Shown: positions 1-6,028, numbered from the stretch's first letter. The stretch: DNA of 11,364 nt from an uncultured Eubacteriales bacterium (GCA_905198865.1 CAJKEB010000057.1:1-11364); one strand, 5' to 3'. The notes: generated from the letters alone by a model not told the origin. Numbers and translations: made by a program.

Positions 1-8
1 GCTTGCAT

Positions 9-30
9 TAAACCGCCGAATTGCGGTTTA
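9..30 (-). terminator. Perfect inverted repeat, weak terminator candidate
   Basis: Arms TAAACCGC and GCGGTTTA pair perfectly (8 bp) around a six-base loop. It lies about 50 bases past the methyltransferase stop codon and is the second of two hairpins in tandem. Read on the minus strand there is only a short, impure T run after the stem, so termination efficiency is uncertain. It could equally be a processing or stabilising hairpin at the end of the long left-hand transcript. Confidence 0.4.
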
Positions 31-44
31 CCAATTTGGATTTA

Positions 45-65
45 AAACCTTTTCCTAAAAGGTTT
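45..65 (-). terminator. Perfect 9-bp hairpin after the methyltransferase gene
   Basis: AAACCTTTT and AAAAGGTTT form a perfect 9-bp stem with a three-base loop, 13 bases past the stop codon of the last gene in the left operon. On the minus strand the T run is part of the right arm and continues only briefly, so this is a weak intrinsic terminator by sequence. Its position, plus a second hairpin directly after it, makes transcript end formation the most likely role. Confidence 0.45.
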
Positions 66-77
66 GTGATCGTCAAA

Positions 78-872
78 CTATAATTTACATTGCTTACAAA
101 ACAACAGATTATTGACTTGTTCCGTCACATATATCTCATTGCCTAAAATTTCAAGCTCGTAGCTGTCAATAATACTCTTATCATACTTCTTCAGCAATTC
201 GTCAAACCCATAGGCAGTATCTTTTTTCTTTGGAAATCGTATATGACTGTCAAAGGATTTTGTCAATTCAAGTCCGCATTTTCCGCATATACATATCCAT
301 TCATTTTTTGTGTAGAACTTGATATGTCCGTCCTTTTTGAGTTGCATATACGCGTCCACAAACCGCTCATCATCATTATCATTAGGTGCAGGGTCGGACA
401 GAAAGAGTTTTCCGTGCGGCTTTAAAACTCTGCTTATTTCACGGAGGGTATCGTTGATTTTCGAGAAATGATGCAGAGCGTAGCGTGTTATAACCATATC
501 AAAAGCTCCGTCTGCAAACGGGAAATCCATACCGTCATAGTTAACAAAGCTCAGATTTCTGATATTTTCTTCCTTCGCCTTTGCACGATTGACCTCCAGC
601 GCTTTATCGACAATATCCAGTCCGACTATTTCTGCATCGGGGCAACACTTCGCAACAGGAAAAGACAAATATCCGCTTCCGGTGCCCAAATCCAATATTT
701 TCATACCGGGCTTAATCGGCAGAAAATCAAGAATCGCTTTCAAATGCCGCTCATCCTGCGTCTGCTTATTATAAAAATCCCCGGCGGAAAAACTCTCCTC
801 AAAACCTTTTTTTGCCGCAATTATGCTTTCTTTTATATCTGCCACTGAAAGCAGAGTATTTTTGAATTTCAT
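78..872 (-). CDS. Class I SAM-dependent methyltransferase
   Basis: A 264-residue protein of the Methyltransf_11/25 type (UbiE/small-molecule methyltransferase-like), predicted to transfer a methyl group from S-adenosylmethionine in the cytoplasm. The substrate cannot be told. Visible motifs are the SAM-binding loop LDLGTGSGYL (residues 60-69), the acidic ribose contact GLDI (84-87), NYDGMDFPF (111-119), FDMVITRYALHHF (124-136) and LKPHGKLFLSD (150-160). The C-terminal third is less conserved and contains cysteines (C194, C196, C199, C259, C262) that are only suggestive of metal binding. An upstream in-frame ATG at 924-926 would add 18 residues, but the ATG at 870-872 is preceded by AAAGGCGG at good spacing and is preferred. 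The gene begins 43 bases after the TraX-family gene and is the last of the left operon. The family call is firm; a specific function is not. Confidence 0.9.
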   Translation of the reverse strand: MKFKNTLLSVADIKESIIAAKKGFEESFSAGDFYNKQTQDERHLKAILDFLPIKPGMKILDLGTGSGYLSFPVAKCCPDAEIVGLDIVDKALEVNRAKAKEENIRNLSFVNYDGMDFPFADGAFDMVITRYALHHFSKINDTLREISRVLKPHGKLFLSDPAPNDNDDERFVDAYMQLKKDGHIKFYTKNEWICICGKCGLELTKSFDSHIRFPKKKDTAYGFDELLKKYDKSIIDSYELEILGNEIYVTEQVNNLLFCKQCKL

Positions 873-915
873 ATTATAATTCCGCCTTTCGGATTTAATT
901 TTAAAAAACACATAT

Positions 916-1662
916 TTAACCGCCAATCATTACGCCGATATTTCCATAAAGTAAAATCCTTATAATACCGCATAACACAAGATGTGCGGGGTAATAGAAG
1001 TAGAAAAACCATTTCATGCCTTTCCAGCTTCCGCGCTCGCCGTTATACGACTTTAACAGCGGTATTGACAGTGCGACAAAAAGCTGGATTATTCCGTAGA
1101 TTTTATTTATAAAAATGAAATATATCAGCGCATAGAAGAACACATACATCATCATTTCCGTCATCTGCCTTTTGAAGTCGCCGCGGTGCGAGCCGATTCC
1201 CACTATTGCGAGCACGGCGATACAGCTCCAGTCAGAGCAGAAGGTCACAGTACAGATTATAATTATCAAAACTGTTTTCTGCCACTGTTTAAGCCGCACA
1301 CTATCACTGATTACCAAAGCCACAAGTCCCCATGCAAGCGACCAAATTACGCTTGTCTGGTTAAACACTGAGGTTCTGAACGGAATGAACGGTATTCCAA
1401 ACGCAAAGTTATAGGCAAAATGCGAAATCACTGCGAATATAAACAGCCTTACTATGTACTTTTTCAGATTATGTGTATAATGATAGCCCTCTGCTACGAA
1501 AAACCACATAATCGGCGCTGTAATTCTGCCAATCATATGCAGCGCCACAATCCACCAGTCAGTTGGATAGTTGGGAAATGTCACGCATATCACATGGTCT
1601 ATGGTCATTGCAATTATCGCAATAAACTTTAGAGCATTTGAGCTTAATCCTTTATTAATCAT
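916..1662 (-). CDS. TraX-family integral membrane protein
   Basis: A 248-residue, very hydrophobic protein matching the TraX family (PF05857). Family signatures seen are the N-terminal LKFIAIIAMTIDH (residues 11-23), HMIGRITAPIMWFFVAEGY (42-60), HTHNLKKYIVRLFIFAVISH (61-80 region), and a late YYPAHL (223-228). About seven to eight membrane segments are expected. The founding member, TraX of plasmid F, is needed for N-acetylation of F-pilin. Chromosomal homologues in Firmicutes have no settled role, and no pilin or conjugation gene is visible here, so transfer of an acetyl or acyl group to a cell-surface molecule is only a family-based guess. The start codon overlaps the stop of the preceding gene as ATGA (4 bp) and has AAGAGG upstream, which implies translational coupling. 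An unusual neighbour for flavodoxin-fold proteins. Confidence 0.88.
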   Translation of the reverse strand: MINKGLSSNALKFIAIIAMTIDHVICVTFPNYPTDWWIVALHMIGRITAPIMWFFVAEGYHYTHNLKKYIVRLFIFAVISHFAYNFAFGIPFIPFRTSVFNQTSVIWSLAWGLVALVISDSVRLKQWQKTVLIIIICTVTFCSDWSCIAVLAIVGIGSHRGDFKRQMTEMMMYVFFYALIYFIFINKIYGIIQLFVALSIPLLKSYNGERGSWKGMKWFFYFYYPAHLVLCGIIRILLYGNIGVMIGG

Positions 1663-2285
1663 TTTACTGGCCTCTTGATTTGTGTTTTGCTCAACCCGTT
1701 TTTCTTACCCTGCATTGCAAAACCAATGTTTCCGGCAAATTTATACATAAACCGCGGAAACGCCGGTTCAACAAAAGCCGTGCCGCCTGAGCGACTGTTT
1801 TGTATATCCTCCGCCATTTGTTCCAAAGCCGCTCCAACCTTTGCCATAGGTCCTTTACCAATAGGCGCCGCCTGCGCCATTCCTCCGCCGCCTATTGTCA
1901 GAGCGCTTCCCTTTTTCAATCCGCACTTATCGCACCATTTCCACATGATTTTTACTGCGATATTGTTCTGAGCCGAATCATAAAACCCATTGTTCACAAT
2001 CACATACACACGGCTCTCAGACTTTATACCCCCCGCCGCTTTTTTAAGCCGTCTTAAAAAACCCAGAAAGTACGCCGGTAGCGAATCGGCATACAGCGGA
2101 AATGAAAACACTATATTTTCGCCGTTTCTGAGCGCGCTCAGAAAAGCGGATTCCGATATCTGCGGAGATTTAATTGTGTTATAAATCTTAGCCTTTCCAC
2201 CCAGCTTCCCGTTTAAGCCCTCCAAAAAATACGTGGAGTTGCCGCCCTCGTCGTGCGGACTGCCGCAAAGCATTAATACATTCAT
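1659..2285 (-). CDS. NAD(P)H-dependent FMN reductase-like flavodoxin-fold protein
   Basis: A 208-residue protein of the flavodoxin-like/NADPH-dependent FMN reductase superfamily. The N-terminal strand runs into a phosphate-binding loop, GSPHDEGGNST (residues 8-18), that normally holds the FMN phosphate. FSFPLYADSLP (60-70) matches the conserved P-x-Y segment near the isoalloxazine ring, and NNGFYD (98-103) fits the second flavin loop. A glycine-rich GGGG lies at 132-135. Unlike iron-sulfur flavoproteins it has no cysteine cluster; C118 and C121 are isolated. It is coupled to the upstream gene by an ATGA overlap and to the downstream TraX gene in the same way, so the three products are probably made together. 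An electron-transfer or reductase role with FMN is likely; substrate and partner are unknown. Confidence 0.82.
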   Translation of the reverse strand: MNVLMLCGSPHDEGGNSTYFLEGLNGKLGGKAKIYNTIKSPQISESAFLSALRNGENIVFSFPLYADSLPAYFLGFLRRLKKAAGGIKSESRVYVIVNNGFYDSAQNNIAVKIMWKWCDKCGLKKGSALTIGGGGMAQAAPIGKGPMAKVGAALEQMAEDIQNSRSGGTAFVEPAFPRFMYKFAGNIGFAMQGKKNGLSKTQIKRPVK

Positions 2286-2785
2286 TCAGCCTCACTCTCC
2301 AATTCTCTGATTATATCATAAGCCGTGTCATAAAACCTCACATCACTGCTTTCTGCCCCGAAATTCACCGCGTTAGCCTTTACAAGACTCTGCGCAAGCT
2401 GTCTTTCCTCATTGTCACATTCGCCGTAAAAACATGCAGTCAGCTTAAACTGATGCTTATACCGCAGCTTATGGTGCATCTCGCCGTTCACAATCCGGAA
2501 ATACGGCAGAACATACGGTATCGATCGGTCTATTACCGCCTTGATGTTTTCGGAATATCCGCCGTAAACAATCGGACTTATGTACATTAGCTCATCACAT
2601 TCCGCGATATAAGCCGGAATATCAGAGCATCTGTCGCTTACGACACATTTACCCGGCGTCTTTATCCAGCACCCGAAGCAGCCCAGGCATGGCTTGACCA
2701 TGGGACTGGCTGAAAACAGAATATCACCGTTTCCCGCCATCGGAGTTTCGTTCGGCATATCATAAATAATCAATCGTCTTTTCAT
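2282..2785 (-). CDS. Short flavodoxin-fold protein with iron-sulfur-type cysteine cluster
   Basis: A 167-residue protein related to iron-sulfur flavoproteins and multimeric flavodoxins. The key feature is C33-x2-C36-x2-C39-x7-C47 in KPCLGCFGCWIKTPGKCV, which fits the compact CX2CX2CX4-7C pattern of iron-sulfur flavoproteins that bind a [4Fe-4S] cluster. The following segment ISPIVYGGYSENIKAVIDRS (69-88) matches the conserved flavin-proximal region. The N-terminus is short: only about 32 residues precede the first cysteine and no GSPR-type phosphate loop is present, so FMN binding by this subunit alone is doubtful. The start has GGAAAGGTG upstream. It shares an ATGA junction with the next flavodoxin-fold gene, which has the phosphate loop but no cysteine cluster; a two-subunit complex is an attractive inference. 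Confidence 0.82.
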   Translation of the reverse strand: MKRRLIIYDMPNETPMAGNGDILFSASPMVKPCLGCFGCWIKTPGKCVVSDRCSDIPAYIAECDELMYISPIVYGGYSENIKAVIDRSIPYVLPYFRIVNGEMHHKLRYKHQFKLTACFYGECDNEERQLAQSLVKANAVNFGAESSDVRFYDTAYDIIRELESEAE

Positions 2786-2832
2786 AGTTTCACCTTTCCG
2801 GCTTATAGCTTCTGTCTGATTTCTTATAATTC

Positions 2833-3042
2833 TTACTTAATTCCATTTCTGTGCTCCATAATAGTAGTAGACTGCCACTGACCAAAACAGTCCTTTGCAA
2901 TATGTTCTCTGTACCCTATTTCTCTGAAGCCGCATTTCTTATGCAGCTCTATACTCGCTGTATTAGATGAAAAGATTGCCGCATTTATTACTATCCTTAT
3001 TCCGTACAGAAACCAGATAATTAAGCGCCCATGAAGCCTTCT
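2833..3042 (-). pseudogene. GNAT acetyltransferase remnant (phosphinothricin acetyltransferase-like tail)
   Basis: Translating the minus strand upstream of the TAA at 2833-2835 gives a clear GNAT C-terminus: GIRIVINAAIF, then NTASIELHKKCGFREIG, then FGQWQSTTIMEHRNG. This matches the last third of the phosphinothricin/methionine sulfoximine N-acetyltransferase-like group, in which an asparagine-x-alanine-serine segment and a GF pair contact acetyl-CoA. Recognisable similarity stops near 3003. Above it, pieces that resemble the preceding helix appear in other frames (ELLKEGFMGA and LNYLVSV), followed by stops, so the gene is truncated and frameshifted. An ATG at 3053-3055 with a strong GGAGGGG site opens a 30-codon ORF that runs out of frame into the relic (stop 2963-2965). 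No function is expected. Confidence 0.75.
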
Positions 3043-3091
3043 TTAAGTAATTCATTTTTAATCCCCTCCGTAAAATCACATTACTAATCTT

Positions 3092-3142
3092 CTATTTAAA
3101 GGCTAGCGCCAGATACTTTATTACTTTTTGTAAATTTGTCAT
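3092..3142 (-). pseudogene. 16-codon truncated ORF coupled to the LiaF-like gene
   Basis: An ATG overlaps the stop of the LiaF-like gene as ATGA and has GGAG five bases upstream, so it should be translated. It encodes MTNLQKVIKYLALAFK and then hits TAG at 3092-3094. The sequence looks like the cytosolic start and the first part of a membrane anchor, cut off where the hydrophobic segment should continue. My inference is that a membrane-anchored protein, possibly a DUF4097-type adhesin-like protein of the kind often found after LiaF-like genes, has been lost here. A genuine tiny peptide is the alternative. Confidence 0.5.
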
Positions 3143-3816
3143 TTTATCTCCACACCTCCAAATATGCACGTTCCGTTTATGTAAAGTGTTACAGCATTCT
3201 CTGTGCTTTTCTTATGCTTATCATCTATTCCTCCGAATACAGAGTTTGAGCAAACTTTGACATTTACATTGTCCGGGGCAAATATTTCCACACCGCCGAA
3301 AATACAGCATACATTGATTACCGTATCCTTTTCAATAACCGCGTTTCTTAAATCACATTTAATTCCCCCGAACACAGCGGTAAACTCCGCTCCGTCAAAA
3401 ACCTCGTTTGTAAAATCCACATTCTGACCCGTAAAGGTTGCACAGCACTTTTTCAAAGGAATACCGTCTCCGGTTATTTCCTTAATCCGCTTTGCGGAGT
3501 CGTTATGAAACGTTCCTTTGAATATCATTTTGATACCTATAAGAATAATAATAGCCGGCACTGCCAATTTCCATAAAAGTTCAAAGCTGAATAAGCCCTG
3601 ACATGCCAGAAGCAGAATAACACCCACCAATATTCCGATTATGCTTCCTATTTTGTCACTGTCGGTGAACAGTCCGATAACGCACGGAACTATTATAAAC
3701 AACGTCCACCAGCCATCAAAGAAAATTTCCACATCTAAAAGTCCAAAAGCCTTAAGCCCGAATATAACTCCGACTGCGATAATCAGCAATCCCCAAATTA
3801 CATTTTTTCTTCTCAC
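3139..3816 (-). CDS. LiaF-like membrane protein (cell-wall stress response type)
   Basis: A 225-residue protein with about four N-terminal membrane segments (roughly residues 6-24, 36-50, 57-73 and 83-99), followed by a soluble beta-rich domain of the LiaF C-terminal type (PF09922). That domain shows four FGG turns (149-151, 173-175, 194-196, 219-221) spaced 21-25 residues, as expected for a small right-handed beta-helix. LiaF in Bacillus inhibits the LiaS sensor kinase, but no LiaRS pair is visible here, so the role need not be the same. The start is GTG at 3814-3816, chosen because GGAGG lies eight bases upstream. An ATG inside that spacer (3821-3823) is followed at once by TAA. It begins 17 bases after the TfoX-N gene and belongs to the TetR operon. 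Confidence 0.85.
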   Translation of the reverse strand: MRRKNVIWGLLIIAVGVIFGLKAFGLLDVEIFFDGWWTLFIIVPCVIGLFTDSDKIGSIIGILVGVILLLACQGLFSFELLWKLAVPAIIILIGIKMIFKGTFHNDSAKRIKEITGDGIPLKKCCATFTGQNVDFTNEVFDGAEFTAVFGGIKCDLRNAVIEKDTVINVCCIFGGVEIFAPDNVNVKVCSNSVFGGIDDKHKKSTENAVTLYINGTCIFGGVEIK

Positions 3817-3833
3817 TTTACATACCTCCGTTT

Positions 3834-4166
3834 TTATTTATTATTTATTGTTTTCTTTTTTTGTTTTGGCTTCGGCAGTTCATCATACATCGCCTCAAAC
3901 AGCTGTGTCAGAAACTCCCTGTCATCAATATCTTCAACCAGCAGCATTTCCTTTGCCCCCTCATACGGCAATTCAAAATGTGCCGACGGCATTAATAACT
4001 TTGCCGCTTCGACAGGCTTTACAAGCAGTCTGTCATCGCAGATATAAGCGGCGATTTTGCCACGGTAATATATTATGTATTCACCCATCATCTGCCTGTG
4101 TGTTATCTCCTCAAGACCGCTCAGCTGCTCTAAAATAAAATTTAAAAACTCTTTGCTCGTTGCCAC
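3834..4166 (-). CDS. TfoX N-terminal domain protein
   Basis: A 110-residue protein consisting of one TfoX/Sxy N-terminal domain (PF04993). Typical parts are the helix ending EITHRQMMGEYIIYYRGKIA (about residues 20-39), followed by DDRLLVKP (44-51). There is no C-terminal TfoX domain, and the last residues are a basic, lysine-rich tail. Full-length Sxy/TfoX regulates competence genes in gammaproteobacteria. Stand-alone TfoX-N proteins in Firmicutes are common but of unknown function, so a competence role should not be assumed. The start is GTG (4164-4166) with AAAGGGG nine bases upstream; no in-frame ATG fits better. It sits 18 bases after the TetR gene, in the same operon. Confidence 0.85.
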   Translation of the reverse strand: MATSKEFLNFILEQLSGLEEITHRQMMGEYIIYYRGKIAAYICDDRLLVKPVEAAKLLMPSAHFELPYEGAKEMLLVEDIDDREFLTQLFEAMYDELPKPKQKKKTINNK

Positions 4167-4184
4167 TTTCCACTGCCCCTTTGC

Positions 4185-4796
4185 CTATTCTTTGTTTTGC
4201 TTCAATACTGTTTTGCACGAATCCAATTTACCTGACTTAATCAGCATAAGCATACTCGTAAATTCACGGCTTAACATTTCTGTAATTTCCTCGTTAGTAA
4301 AGTAACATGTCTTTGCTGCACACAGGACGCAAATACCAAAGGTGAAAATCCACACCTGCCGGAACAAAATCCGTGCTTCATCCGGTGTGATTTCATAATC
4401 TCTCTGAATCATTTCAAGACAAACGTCAACCGTACTGCCCAGATACTTCATATGATCATCAAAACTCATTCCTTCGCTGCTTTCCTGCATATACAGCAGC
4501 CGGAACAATTTAGGTTCCTCCATCGCAAACTTAATCATCTGTACACCAACCGCCTTAAATGCCGGCGTATAGCTTAGTGCTTCGTTTGCATATTCCTCAA
4601 ACAGCTTCATTGCTGCTTTCCTCACCTCACTCTGAACCTCCTGCATACTCTTAAACACAGTAAATATCGGACGGGCAGACGTACCGAGCGCAGCGCCAAG
4701 CTCTCTTGCGGTCACTGCCTCAATTCCCCTTCCCCTTGCGATGCTCAGTGCAGCGGTCACAATTTCCTCTTTTGTAAACTTTGCTTTCGGCGGCAT
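4185..4796 (-). CDS. TetR/AcrR-family transcriptional regulator
   Basis: A 203-residue one-component regulator. The N-terminal helix-turn-helix covers about residues 8-50, with FTKEEIVTAALSIARGRGIE followed by VTARELGAALGTSARPIFTVF, the usual TetR recognition helix pattern. The rest is all helical, as expected for the ligand-binding and dimerisation domain, and carries several cysteines (C127, C155, C158, C163, C195). The ligand is unknown. The start has AAAGGAAG upstream. The gene has a consensus promoter with a palindrome at the predicted transcription start, so self-repression is likely. It leads an operon with TfoX-N and LiaF-like genes and perhaps the flavodoxin-TraX-methyltransferase genes. 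Confidence 0.9.
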   Translation of the reverse strand: MPPKAKFTKEEIVTAALSIARGRGIEAVTARELGAALGTSARPIFTVFKSMQEVQSEVRKAAMKLFEEYANEALSYTPAFKAVGVQMIKFAMEEPKLFRLLYMQESSEGMSFDDHMKYLGSTVDVCLEMIQRDYEITPDEARILFRQVWIFTFGICVLCAAKTCYFTNEEITEMLSREFTSMLMLIKSGKLDSCKTVLKQNKE

Positions 4797-4817
4797 TCTC
4801 TACACTTCCTTTCTAAA

Positions 4818-4849
4818 ACACTTGTTGTGTAATATATGTTTTGCAACAT
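4818..4849 (-). promoter_or_regulatory. Operator candidates at the TetR promoter
   Basis: Two dyad elements lie between the predicted transcription start and the TetR gene. The stronger is ATGTTTTGCAACAT (4836-4849), with 5-bp arms around TTGC, sitting at about +2 to +15. The second, ACAC-TTGTT-GTGT (4818-4830), shares the TGTTG/CAACA core. Their place directly downstream of the promoter is where a TetR-family autorepressor commonly binds. Assignment to this regulator is inference. Confidence 0.5.
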
Positions 4850-4857
4850 CTGTTTTT

Positions 4858-4886
4858 ATTATATGTTATATATTTCATCTTGTCAA
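4858..4886 (-). promoter_or_regulatory. Perfect sigma-A promoter for the TetR operon
   Basis: On the minus strand TTGACA (4881-4886) and TATAAT (4858-4863) are both exact consensus hexamers separated by exactly 17 bases. Transcription should start near 4851, giving a leader of about 55 nt. Such a strong promoter would be expected to need repression, which fits the palindromes just downstream. Confidence 0.88.
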
Positions 4887-4925
4887 TAGTTTTTTGTATA
4901 TTTTATTTTAAAAAACAAAAACGGC

Positions 4926-5042
4926 AAATGGGAACTGACATAAGCAATTGAAAATTACATACATTTTTACAATACAAAGAGATACCAATTACGACTTCAT
5001 TGTATGACACCGATGGAATACCAATCTGCTTTTGCGGCGTAA
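4926..5042 (+). pseudogene. IS3-family transposase OrfB C-terminal fragment
   Basis: The plus-strand frame ending at the TAA at 5040-5042 reads AIENYIHF, then YNTKRYQLRLHCMTPMEY, then QSAFAA. This is the hallmark end of the IS3-family rve integrase: a YN-x-x-R segment followed by L-x-x-M-TP-x-EYR. The frame holds an in-frame TAA at 4941-4943 inside the helix before AIENYI, and the catalytic DDE core is absent. The fragment is therefore both truncated and interrupted. It shows that an IS once sat between the TetR operon and the secreted-protein gene. Confidence 0.75.
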
Positions 5043-5076
5043 AAAAATCCACCCTGCTGCTCAGCAGGGTGGATTT
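5041..5076 (-). terminator. Strong intrinsic terminator inside the IS relic
   Basis: AAATCCACCCTGCTG (5045-5059) pairs perfectly with the complement at 5062-5076, a 15-bp stem with a tight turn. On the minus strand it runs straight into seven T residues (5041-5047 read in reverse, partly overlapping the stem). It lies 87 bases past the stop of the copper-amine-oxidase-N gene and should end that transcript. On the plus strand no T run follows directly. The hairpin probably came with the insertion sequence. Confidence 0.85.
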
Positions 5077-5162
5077 CACTCAAACTAAATATTTTTGTTT
5101 TTTCGTCTGTCTACTTGACAGGGAGCACTTCACATGTCTGTGGTCTTTTTTGAATCTAAATC

Positions 5163-5996
5163 CTAATCTTCAATCACTCTCAGTCCGGTAATCGCACGGG
5201 TCAGCGGCATGGAATACGTATCGCCGTCAAGCTTTACCATACCGGTAACCTTAACCTTGGCGCCGACTGGATTATTGTCCTTTACTCCGAGCTGCTGAGT
5301 CCAGAAGTTCTCAACCTCCGGAATTTCCGTGAACGTAATCATCTTAAACGGTTCGTTCTCATCCTGGAGGTAGTATGTCGAACCTATTTTTGAAATAATG
5401 CCCTCGGTTGAAATCAAAGTGGAATTGCTGATTTCGTTTGTATCGTACAGTTCTGCAATAGAAACGACGTTCTCTTTGGATTCGTCATAATCATCAAGGA
5501 TATAAACATTCATAGCCCTGTCTATCTCAGAGGTGTCATTCTCATCGAACTTGGCGTTTACATCCGCATTGTACGCTTCAGCGATAGCACGCAGCGGAAC
5601 AAATGTTCTGTAGTCGCGGCTCTCATCGCCCTGAAAGGCCGGAGCGTCAAGCTGAATTTTTTGAACCATTTTCATGCTGCTGCTTTCAGGCTTCCAAATA
5701 TCCATATCGGGCAAACCTATGAACAGCCTTAATGTAGTATCATATCTTACAATCTGAATTTTCTTATCGGAATTAAACCAGTAAACCGTTGCGCCGAGCG
5801 CTTCAGATATGGCTCTGAGCGGAACCATGGTTCTGTCGTTCTGTATAAACGGTCTTTCGGCGTCGCTGAATTCCAGAGCCTTTCCGTTGACATAAATATT
5901 CTTTATCGGCGAAGCCGCACTGCAAGTTAACGTTATACACGGCAAAGTGCAAAGCAGCACCGAAAATGTTAAAACAATACCTATCAATCGTTTCAT
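5163..5996 (-). CDS. Secreted protein with two copper-amine-oxidase-N repeats and OB-like C-terminus
   Basis: A 277-residue exported protein. Residues 1-28 form a signal peptide with a positively charged start (MKRLIG), a hydrophobic core and a likely cleavage after CSA (25-27). Two copper amine oxidase N-terminal-like repeats (PF07833) follow, with matching cores RTMVPLRAISEALGATVYW (55-73) and RTFVPLRAIAEAYNADVNA (130-148). In Clostridia such repeats are found on many secreted and wall-associated proteins and do not imply copper or amine oxidase activity. The C-terminal part (about 176-277) has alternating strands, including STEGIISKIGSTYYLQDE and GAKVKVTGMVKLDGDTYSM, consistent with an OB-like fold. 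The start has AAAGGTGAT upstream. Probably monocistronic with its own promoter, though read-through from the synthetase gene is possible. Function unknown; a surface binding role is likely. Confidence 0.82.
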   Translation of the reverse strand: MKRLIGIVLTFSVLLCTLPCITLTCSAASPIKNIYVNGKALEFSDAERPFIQNDRTMVPLRAISEALGATVYWFNSDKKIQIVRYDTTLRLFIGLPDMDIWKPESSSMKMVQKIQLDAPAFQGDESRDYRTFVPLRAIAEAYNADVNAKFDENDTSEIDRAMNVYILDDYDESKENVVSIAELYDTNEISNSTLISTEGIISKIGSTYYLQDENEPFKMITFTEIPEVENFWTQQLGVKDNNPVGAKVKVTGMVKLDGDTYSMPLTRAITGLRVIED

Positions 5997-6019
5997 AGTT
6001 AATCACCTTTATAAATTAT

Positions 6020-6028
6020 ATTATAACA
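6020..6028 (-). promoter_or_regulatory. Extended -10 promoter for the secreted protein gene
   Basis: The minus strand reads TGTTATAAT, an extended -10 element (TGn plus an exact TATAAT), 24 bases before the ATG. A good -35 hexamer is not present at the 17-base position, which is tolerated for extended -10 promoters. A second TATAAT overlaps at 6015-6020. Confidence 0.5.

Larger units (their letters stand above)
4923..5132 (+). mobile_element. IS3-family insertion sequence remnant (right end only)
   Basis: Three parts in the right order identify the 3' end of an IS3-family element: the C-terminus of an OrfB transposase (to the TAA at 5040-5042), a strong hairpin (5045-5076), and a terminal-repeat-like end containing CTGTC-TACTT-GACAG followed by GGGAGCACTTCA, ending in the usual CA at 5132. 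The left part is missing, and the fragment stops within about 40 bases of the TetR promoter, so the left boundary is approximate. No second copy of the terminal repeat was seen in the window. It is the only plus-strand coding relic found. Confidence 0.75.

Noticed and set aside
3818..3823. ATG-TAA start-stop pair in the LiaF-like gene spacer
   Set aside because: It lies one base from the GGAGG, too close for initiation. The GTG at 3814-3816 has the right spacing.
3641..4138. 165-codon plus-strand ORF across the LiaF-like and TfoX-N genes
   Set aside because: It is opposite two clear genes with proper starts, and its predicted protein resembles no known family.
5045..5076. CAGGGTGG resembling part of a T-box
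   Set aside because: It is the arm of a perfect terminator hairpin downstream of a gene, and the ACCGCG part of the T-box is missing.
5000..5191. 63-codon plus-strand ORF over the IS relic
   Set aside because: It is out of frame with the recognisable transposase end, which lies in another plus-strand frame, and it runs through the terminator hairpin.
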